The notes beneath the pieces were generated by a model. That model made no database searches. It was given only the letters and a program-made list of their open reading frames with translations, and had not been told where the DNA came from. Source: an uncultured Porphyromonadaceae bacterium (lineage in GTDB: Bacteria; Bacteroidota; Bacteroidia; Bacteroidales; Muribaculaceae). Taken from it: a DNA stretch of 22,557 bases. The stretch covers positions 1 through 22,557 of the forward strand of contig CAMWRO010000018.1 in assembly GCA_947176615.1 (NCBI GenBank), given 5' to 3'. The number at the start of each line of letters is the position of its first letter. Position 1 is the first letter of the stretch. Positions 17,464 to 22,557 of this stretch are shown in pieces. A program made the translations under genes and the position numbers.

Positions 17464-17636
17464 GAGGGTGTTGCAAAACTGAGTTTTGCCCCGAGTAATA
17501 TTTAATCCGCAAGGATTATTCTTTGAATAGCCGGGGGTTGCGGTTTCGCAACCTACGGCTATTCAAGGACGCAATCTTGTCAGATTGCAAATGCACAAAA
17601 ATACGCGTTTTACAAGCTATAACTTTAAACACCCTC
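17464..17636. repeat. Cluster of four hairpins bounded by a 9-base inverted repeat
   Basis: Between convergent genes, GAGGGTGTT (17464-17472) and AACACCCTC (17628-17636) enclose four palindromes. H1 is GCAAAAC/GTTTTGC (17473-17489, loop TGA). H2 is TAATCC/GGATTA (17503-17518, loop GCAA, a GNRA tetraloop in RNA). H3 is a long stem (17521-17568) with TTGAATAGCCG/CGGCTATTCAA outside and GGTTGCG/CGCAACC inside, separated by a 2x2 internal loop. H4 is GCAATCT/AGATTGC (17571-17588). No long T tract follows any stem, so these are not textbook terminators. It could be a MITE- or REP-like element or a structured 3' UTR. No transposase and no obvious target duplication are seen. Confidence 0.7.
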
Positions 17637-17637
17637 T

Positions 17638-18420
17638 TTACTTCACCGCATCGGGATGCTCGTTTTGCAGGACGTATTGACGCACTTTCTGGAAAAGATC
17701 GTTGGCAAAGACAAATTCTTCAAGAGCCTTGTTGGCCGAAGTATAAATTTTATTCTTGTCACCCACCCATTCTCGATAACCCTTATTGATAAAAATGATA
17801 TTTTCACCGATGCCAAGCACCGAGTTCATATCGTGGGTATTGATGATGGTTGTTATGTTGTACTCGTGGGTGATGTCGAGCAGCAATTCGTCAATAAGAA
17901 TTGATGTGCGCGGGTCAAGGCCCGAGTTAGGCTCGTCACAGAAAAGATATTTCGGGTTAAGGGCAATCGCGCGAGCAATCGCCACGCGTTTCTGCATGCC
18001 GCCCGATATTTCTGACGGATATTTGTCATCGGCCCCTTTCAGGTTGACACGCTCAAGGCAGAACCGGGCGCGGTCTTTAATCTCGGCGGGGGTCATGGTG
18101 GTAAACATCGATAGGGGGAACATGACATTGCCGAGAACCGTTTCCGAGTCAAACAGGGCCGACCCCTGAAACAGCATCCCTATTTCCTTGCGCAGATTCT
18201 TGATCTGAGAGGCATCCATCTGCATGAAATCGCGACCGTCATACAGGATGTTGCCCTGCTCGGGACGCACAAGTCCCACTATCGACTTTATCAGGACTGT
18301 CTTTCCCGAGCCGCTCTGGCCGATAATCAGATTGGTCTTGCCGGTCTCGAAGGTGGCACTTACATCATGCAAAATCGTTTTGCCGTCAAACGATTTGGTG
18401 AGATTTCTGACTTCAATCAT
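17638..18420 (-). CDS. mlaF: ABC transporter ATPase, MlaF type
   Basis: This 260-residue ATPase powers the MlaFE-type lipid transporter of the inner membrane, which keeps the outer membrane asymmetric. Visible motifs are Walker A GQSGSGKT (34-41), Q-loop LFQGSALFDS (Q85), signature SEISGGMQKRVAIARA (about 136-151), Walker B YLFCDEPNSGLDP (158-170) and the switch His196 in NTHDMN. The GMQKR signature and SALFDS Q-loop are typical of the Mla/Mce branch. Its ATG overlaps the mlaE stop (ATGA). No MlaD-type (MCE domain) gene follows: the stop codon lies one base from the hairpin cluster. Confidence 0.92.
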   Translation of the reverse strand: MIEVRNLTKSFDGKTILHDVSATFETGKTNLIIGQSGSGKTVLIKSIVGLVRPEQGNILYDGRDFMQMDASQIKNLRKEIGMLFQGSALFDSETVLGNVMFPLSMFTTMTPAEIKDRARFCLERVNLKGADDKYPSEISGGMQKRVAIARAIALNPKYLFCDEPNSGLDPRTSILIDELLLDITHEYNITTIINTHDMNSVLGIGENIIFINKGYREWVGDKNKIYTSANKALEEFVFANDLFQKVRQYVLQNEHPDAVK

Positions 18421-19166
18421 TGCAACAACAGTTTGGTAAGTACGACATCAAGGAGAAGAATGAGAATCGAGGAGGCGACAACGGCATTGGTACTCGCCTT
18501 GCCCACTTCAAGCGCGCCACCGTGGACATAGTAACCGTAGAAGGCTGCCACCGAACTGATGACAAACGAGAAGAACAGTGACTTTATAAAGCCATACCAG
18601 ACATACCATTCCTGAAAAAACGCCTGCAGACCATAGATGAACCGTGACACCGGTATTATATCGGTAAACGCAGCAACGAAAAATCCGCCCAGAAACGAGG
18701 TGGCGATACAGAACGCGACCAGAATCGGCATGTAAACGAGAAATCCCACCACCTTGGGAAGGACGAGGAAATTGGCCGAGTTGACACCCATAATGTCAAG
18801 GGCGTCAATCTGCTCCGTAACGCGCATCGTGCCTATTTCAGAGGCGATGTTGGAGCCGACTTTTCCAGCCAGAATAAGACACAGAATCGAGTTGGAAAAT
18901 TCAAGCAGCACGATGTCGCGGGTGGCGAGACCCACCGAATAGGCCGGAATGAGCGGCGAGGTGATGTTGAGCTGCATCTGGATGGTGATTACCGCACCGA
19001 TAAAAATCGAAATGACAATAACAAGGGGGATGGAATCGACTCCAAGTTTTGAGATTTCAAACAATGTCCGCGAGAAAAATACGCGCCACTTGTCGGGGAC
19101 TGTGAACACCCGTTTCATAAACAGGCAGTAGCGGCCGAATGTATTTAGCGATTCTGTAATTATCAT
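18417..19166 (-). CDS. mlaE: ABC transporter permease, MlaE type
   Basis: This 249-residue permease has five or six hydrophobic segments and the family-typical patterns. IPLVIVISIFIGAVITIQMQ and LILAGKVGSNIASEIGTMRVTEQIDALDIMGVN form the conserved cytoplasmic coupling region. SFVISSVAAFYGYYVHGGALEVG follows near the C-terminus. The ATG at 19166 is chosen over a TTG two codons upstream. It is co-transcribed with mlaF through a 4-base overlap. A -7 element at 19199-19206 gives a leader of about 28 bases. Confidence 0.93.
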   Translation of the reverse strand: MIITESLNTFGRYCLFMKRVFTVPDKWRVFFSRTLFEISKLGVDSIPLVIVISIFIGAVITIQMQLNITSPLIPAYSVGLATRDIVLLEFSNSILCLILAGKVGSNIASEIGTMRVTEQIDALDIMGVNSANFLVLPKVVGFLVYMPILVAFCIATSFLGGFFVAAFTDIIPVSRFIYGLQAFFQEWYVWYGFIKSLFFSFVISSVAAFYGYYVHGGALEVGKASTNAVVASSILILLLDVVLTKLLLQ

Positions 19167-19198
19167 AATCAATGTGTCAAAAATTCTACACTAACGTG

Positions 19199-19206
19199 CA
19201 AAGGTA
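19199..19206 (-). promoter_or_regulatory. Promoter -7 element of mlaE-mlaF
   Basis: TACCTTTG, followed by CA on the minus strand, matches TAnnTTTG. The nearest TTG lies 26 bases upstream, longer than ideal. Transcription would start near 19194. Confidence 0.5.
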
Positions 19207-19341
19207 AGATTTTTTCCCGAGCTGACCACCCACAATCTCAATAATTCGCCCAAACGACCAAAATCAACGCAAAAAGACCATGAGTGACCCAGTATTATCA
19301 TTTACCACATTCTTAAAAAGAAGTGATTTTGAAACAGGGAC

Positions 19342-19373
19342 AAAAAAAATTGATTGTCGTCCCGACAACCAAT
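19342..19373 (-). terminator. Intrinsic terminator of the candidate small RNA
   Basis: On the minus strand, ATTGG-TTGTCG-GGA-CGACAA-TCAAT forms an 11-pair stem with one mismatch and a 3-base loop. A run of eight T follows (A run at 19342-19349 on the plus strand). Confidence 0.8.
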
Positions 19374-19409
19374 CTTAGTTAACCTTAAATCTAATACCAT
19401 GAAAAACAC
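19342..19409 (-). ncRNA. Candidate small RNA of about 68 nt with its own promoter and terminator
   Basis: On the minus strand a consensus promoter (19414-19444) predicts a start near 19409, and a strong intrinsic terminator ends at 19342. The transcript would run through an AT-rich single-stranded stretch including GGTATTAGATTTAAGG and GTTAACTAAGATTGG, then the terminator hairpin. It encodes no plausible protein. Its position between recG and mlaE, both on the minus strand, means it could also act as a leader for mlaE if the terminator is read through, but mlaE has its own -7 box. I recall similar sequences between genes in other Bacteroidales but cannot name a family. Confidence 0.55.
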
Positions 19410-19439
19410 ATTGCAAAGGTAAGGCCTTTTTGCAATGTG
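19407..19439. promoter_or_regulatory. 11-base palindrome straddling the small-RNA promoter
   Basis: CACATTGCAAA (19407-19417) and TTTGCAATGTG (19429-19439) are perfect inverted repeats. The left arm overlaps the minus-strand -7 box and start site, and the right arm lies in the spacer just before the -33 TTTG. The placement resembles an operator, though a DNA or RNA fold is also possible. Confidence 0.55.
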
Positions 19440-19444
19440 GCAAA
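19414..19444 (-). promoter_or_regulatory. Promoter of the candidate small RNA
   Basis: On the minus strand, TTTG (19441-19444), a 19-base spacer and TACCTTTG (19414-19421) fit the Bacteroidetes -33/-7 consensus with ideal spacing. Confidence 0.65.
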
Positions 19445-19661
19445 ATAAAACGACAAAAAACTTCTATGTTTTAACATTTATTTTACCATATTGGCATTTT
19501 ACAAGGTAATTATAGCCGATATGGGTAGTAATTCACGGATTCCACTTGCAATTTGACATATTGACATAACCGTCTATCATCACACGCGCACATGCCCTGT
19601 TTACACTTATTAACAAACATAGTTAAACCGTTTATAACCAAACGATTACATCATAATAAAA
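19445..19661. other. AT-rich intergenic remainder downstream of recG
   Basis: This is the rest of the 19167-19661 gap. It holds an imperfect stem-loop at 19486-19524 (CCATAT-T-GGC ... TTAC-AAG-GTAA ... GCC-G-ATATGG). No coding frame of note, no clear recG terminator and no other promoter were recognised. Confidence 0.5.
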
Positions 19662-21752
19662 TCAAGATATACGGCTCCAGTCCTGCTGGCGGGAGGAAAG
19701 AAGGCGCAACTGCGTCTCAAGCATTTCGTGGCCGGGGAGGGTAAACGACGGATCGGTGTCGAGAATATAGTCGGCCGAGTCGCGGGCAAGCTGGATAATC
19801 TGGCCGTCGGTGGCAAGATTGGCGATGTGGAGGTCGAGGGCCACGCCGCTCTGCATGGTTCCCTCGATGTCGCCGGGCCCGCGCATGTGAAGGTCGGCCT
19901 CGGCTATGGCAAATCCGTCGGTGGTGGAAGTCATCAGTTCAAGACGCTTGCGGGTGTCGGCGGCAATCTTGCGCTTGGTCATCAGGATACAGTAACTCTG
20001 CCCTCCCCCGCGCCCTACGCGTCCGCGCAACTGGTGGAGCTGAGACAAGCCGAACCGCTCGGCGTTCTCAATAAGCATCGTCGTGGCATTGGGGACATTC
20101 ACACCCACTTCGATAACCGTCGTCGCCACAAGAATCTGCGCTTTCCCCGAGGCAAAGAGACTCATCTGATAATCTTTTTCAGCCGGTTTCATCTGCCCGT
20201 GGACAAATGCCACCGTGTAGTCGCGGAATGTCTCGCAGATGGATTCATATCCTTCTTCAAGCGACCGCAATTCGAGTTTTTCATTCTCGTGGACAAGGGG
20301 GTAGACAATATACACCTGCCGGCCGGCGCGCAACTGGCGTCCTATTCCCTGATAGGTGGCGAAACGGTTCTCGTCATATCGCAGTAGCGTGACAACCGGT
20401 TTGCGGCCCGGGGGCAGCTCGTCGATAACCGATACGCTCAGGTCGCCGTAGACAGTCATGGCGAGTGTGCGCGGAATCGGGGTGGCAGTCATGACGAGGA
20501 CGTGGGGTGCGATAATGTTCTTTTTCCACAATCGGGCGCGTTGCGCCACGCCGAAACGGTGCTGCTCGTCGATTATCACCAGACCGAGATTTCGGAACCT
20601 GACATTGTCCTCGATGACGGCATGGGTGCCCACAAGGATGTGGAGCGAGCCGTCTTCAAGCTCGCGGTGGATGATGTCTCGCTGCTTTTTCCCGGTCGAG
20701 CCGGTCAACAGCCTGACGTTGACACCCATCGCAGCGACAAGCGACGTGAGTGTTTCAAAATGCTGGGTAGCAAGGATTTCGGTGGGAGCCATGAGGCAAG
20801 CCTGCGTGTCGTTGTCGAGAGCGATGAGCATGCACAGCAGCGCGACAAGGGTTTTCCCCGACCCTACGTCTCCTTGCAGCAACCGGTTCATCTGGCGCCC
20901 CGACCCCATGTCGGCGCGGATTTCCTTTATCACCCTTTTCTGCGCCCCGGTAAGCTCAAAGGGGAGAAATTCTTTATAGAATGTGTTGAAAAAATGCCCG
21001 ATGCGGGGGAAACGGAATCCCGTCACCGCCTCGCTGCGCCGCCGGGCGTAACGCCTGATGTTGAGCTGAAGGTAGAACAGCTCCTCAAATTTCAGTCGGA
21101 ACCGTGCCCGCTGCAGCTCGTCGTTATTGGCCGGGTTATGGATTGCGCGGATGGCATCGTGAAGTCCCATGAGGCGGTAGCGCGCTATGATGTCGGCGGG
21201 CAGCGTCTCGTTGAAACGCTGAATCGAGGAAATGACCTGACTGACAGCCTGAGCGATTGTGCGGGCCGAAAATCCGCGGTTGCGCAACTGCTCGGTGAGC
21301 GGATAAACGCCGCGAAAACCGTCGGTCACAGCCTGACTGCCGGGGGTGTCGACCTCGGGGTGCACGACGCTCCATCGTCCGTTGAACTGCGTGGGTTTCC
21401 CGAAAACGATATACTCCTGCCCTGTGTGATAGGCCTGCTTGATGGCCTTGATGCGCTTGAACCACACCACCTCCATCATTCCCGAGCCGTCGGAAAACAA
21501 CCCGACGAGGCGCAGCTTGGCCCCCTCGCCATGCTCGGAAAAAGAGACAAAGCGTCCGCGGGTCTGGACTGTAGGCATCTCGCCGCTGAAATCGGCTATG
21601 CGGTAGACCGACGTGCGGTCCACATATCCTGTCGGAAAATGGTGCAGCAGGTCATAATAGGTCTTTATGCCGAGGTTCTTATCAAGAAGCTCGGCACGTT
21701 TGGGACCTATTCCCTTGAGATACTTTATGTCCATCCTCCGCAGAGAGTCCAT
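19662..21752 (-). CDS. recG: ATP-dependent DNA helicase RecG
   Basis: This 696-residue helicase reverses stalled replication forks and processes branched DNA. It starts with a helix-hairpin-helix-like IKYLKGIGPKRAELL segment and then the wedge (OB-fold) domain (about 60-160). The helicase core shows Walker A GDVGSGKT (294-301), MAPTEILATQ, DEQH (395-398), TATPIPRT (422-429), and the C-terminal motifs TTVIEVGVNVPNAT and QLRGRVGRGG. The length is normal for RecG. The ATG at 21752 lies 12 bases after the ispD stop, so the two form an operon; an internal ATG at 21734 is possible but shorter. A long open frame on the opposite strand is a GC-bias shadow. Confidence 0.96.
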   Translation of the reverse strand: MDSLRRMDIKYLKGIGPKRAELLDKNLGIKTYYDLLHHFPTGYVDRTSVYRIADFSGEMPTVQTRGRFVSFSEHGEGAKLRLVGLFSDGSGMMEVVWFKRIKAIKQAYHTGQEYIVFGKPTQFNGRWSVVHPEVDTPGSQAVTDGFRGVYPLTEQLRNRGFSARTIAQAVSQVISSIQRFNETLPADIIARYRLMGLHDAIRAIHNPANNDELQRARFRLKFEELFYLQLNIRRYARRRSEAVTGFRFPRIGHFFNTFYKEFLPFELTGAQKRVIKEIRADMGSGRQMNRLLQGDVGSGKTLVALLCMLIALDNDTQACLMAPTEILATQHFETLTSLVAAMGVNVRLLTGSTGKKQRDIIHRELEDGSLHILVGTHAVIEDNVRFRNLGLVIIDEQHRFGVAQRARLWKKNIIAPHVLVMTATPIPRTLAMTVYGDLSVSVIDELPPGRKPVVTLLRYDENRFATYQGIGRQLRAGRQVYIVYPLVHENEKLELRSLEEGYESICETFRDYTVAFVHGQMKPAEKDYQMSLFASGKAQILVATTVIEVGVNVPNATTMLIENAERFGLSQLHQLRGRVGRGGGQSYCILMTKRKIAADTRKRLELMTSTTDGFAIAEADLHMRGPGDIEGTMQSGVALDLHIANLATDGQIIQLARDSADYILDTDPSFTLPGHEMLETQLRLLSSRQQDWSRIS

Positions 21753-21764
21753 ATTTTTAACCGT

Positions 21765-22451
21765 TTAACAGTCGGCGAGATAGATTTCAGCGATAGCGAT
21801 GTCGCCGGGATTTGTCACCTTTATATTGCGGGGCGAGCCTTGGACAAGGCGCAAGTCGGTGAAACCGGCTGCCTCCATCAGCGACGCATCGTCGGTGGCC
21901 GACGGAGAAAAGCATTCGGCATAGGCGGCGGCAAGACGGTCGGCGCGGAAAAACTGCGGAGTCTGCACCGCCCTGAACCGCGAGCGGTCAACCGCCACGC
22001 TCGACCCGTCGGCATTCATCAGTCGCAGCGAATCAGTCACCGCGACAGCCGGTATGGCACCGTCGGCACCGTTATCAATGGCCTCGTCGAGCCGCCCGAC
22101 AAGGTCGCGTGTAATTACCGGACGGGCACCGTCGTGAACCCCGACGCGCCTTGCATCAGACACATCGACGAGAGCCATCGCGTTTCTGACACTCTCGGCA
22201 CGGGTGGCACCGCCACAGGCTATCAGTCGCGGCGACTCAAACCCCAGATTCCCGCACATCTCGTGCCACACGGGTATCATCTCGGCCGAAAGCACAAGGA
22301 CAATCTCGGCCCCGGGATCACACACGCGCATCCTCTCGACCGTAGTCATCAGCAACGGCCTCCCGGCAAGGTCACAGAACTGCTTGGGCAACGTCCCGCC
22401 ATAACGCGACCCGCTCCCGGCGGCCACAATTATTTCATAATTACGCTTCAT
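21765..22451 (-). CDS. ispD: 2-C-methyl-D-erythritol 4-phosphate cytidylyltransferase
   Basis: IspD joins CTP to MEP to make CDP-ME, the third step of the MEP pathway begun by dxs at 6679. The 228 residues include AAGSGSRYGG...PKQF (10-25, CTP binding), CGGATRAESVRNA, VHDGARP, the VQTPQFF segment, TDDASLMEAAG and GSPRNIKVTNPGDI, all typical of the family. It has its own promoter with a start site predicted at or next to the ATG, so the message may be leaderless. recG follows after 12 bases. The coupling of ispD with recG is positional; no functional link is implied. Confidence 0.96.
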   Translation of the reverse strand: MKRNYEIIVAAGSGSRYGGTLPKQFCDLAGRPLLMTTVERMRVCDPGAEIVLVLSAEMIPVWHEMCGNLGFESPRLIACGGATRAESVRNAMALVDVSDARRVGVHDGARPVITRDLVGRLDEAIDNGADGAIPAVAVTDSLRLMNADGSSVAVDRSRFRAVQTPQFFRADRLAAAYAECFSPSATDDASLMEAAGFTDLRLVQGSPRNIKVTNPGDIAIAEIYLADC

Positions 22452-22456
22452 GACCG

Positions 22457-22464
22457 CAAAGGTA
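22457..22464 (-). promoter_or_regulatory. Promoter -7 element of ispD-recG
   Basis: TACCTTTG on the minus strand ends only 5 bases before the ispD ATG (CGGTC lies between). With the usual spacing, transcription starts within a base or two of the start codon. The -33 element is not clear. Confidence 0.5.
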
Positions 22465-22494
22465 CAAAAAACTTGCCAAGGCCCGATACTCGGC

Positions 22495-22525
22495 TTGGCT
22501 ATGTCACAAAGAATTTGTAATTTTG
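22495..22525 (+). promoter_or_regulatory. Promoter for a gene beyond the right edge
   Basis: TTG (22495-22497), a 20-base spacer and TAATTTTG (22518-22525) fit the Bacteroidetes consensus. It is divergent from ispD. The remaining 32 bases are A-rich leader, and the window ends before any clear coding start. Confidence 0.65.
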
Positions 22526-22557
22526 TCGGCAGAAAAAAACAACAACCATATATACAT

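Noticed and set aside
19400..19423. Short plus-strand frame MKNTLQR
   Set aside because: Seven codons with no plus-strand promoter seen and no downstream gene; the sequence is better explained by the minus-strand promoter and its palindrome.
20502..22520. A 672-codon open frame on the plus strand opposite recG and ispD
   Set aside because: Both minus-strand genes show complete family motifs. The antisense frame has no recognisable domain and runs across two genes, as expected from GC-biased third positions.

Overview
The window looks like the chromosome of a gut-type Bacteroidales bacterium, most like the Muribaculaceae/Bacteroides lineage. Three things point there. Promoters follow the Bacteroidetes pattern (TTG or TTTG about 19-20 bases before TAnnTTTG) and genes lack Shine-Dalgarno sites. 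The gene set is typical: a Cys4/TonB protein, parA-parB-DUF5683-LysM transglycosylase, and dxs-trkA-trkH. One enzyme carries what looks like a type IX secretion sorting tail. Genus assignment is inference.

Layout. (1) 81-3882 is a visibly AT-richer accessory segment: a zinc-ribbon/TonB membrane protein on the minus strand, divergent from a two-gene restriction-modification operon. The nuclease resembles Sau3AI/MutH, and its C5-cytosine methyltransferase overlaps it by 8 bases. (2) 3898-8818 on the minus strand is a tight operon of a small membrane protein, dxs, trkA and trkH, covering isoprenoid precursor synthesis and K+ uptake. It converges on the methyltransferase with 15 bases between. 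(3) 9095-13546 on the plus strand holds parA, parB, a DUF5683 membrane protein and a MltD-like transglycosylase, ending in a terminator. (4) gdhA (13772-15109) has its own promoter and a strong terminator. (5) 15345-17450 encodes a secreted alginate-lyase-like protein with a CBM6-like domain and a sorting tail. (6) 17464-17636 is a run of four hairpins between convergent genes. (7) mlaE-mlaF (lipid transport) lie on the minus strand. (8) 19167-19661 is a 495-base gap that holds a convincing small-RNA transcription unit on the minus strand. (9) ispD-recG are on the minus strand. A promoter pointing out of the window lies at the right edge.

Points of most interest: GATC is strongly depleted across the whole window (about 16 sites by eye, against about 88 expected), which fits a GATC-targeting nuclease. 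There is an unannotated sRNA of about 68 nt whose promoter is embedded in a palindrome. There is also the hairpin cluster, and a GAGGGTGTT motif that follows three different genes in the same orientation relative to each gene. No mobile element with a transposase, CRISPR array, tRNA or rRNA was seen.
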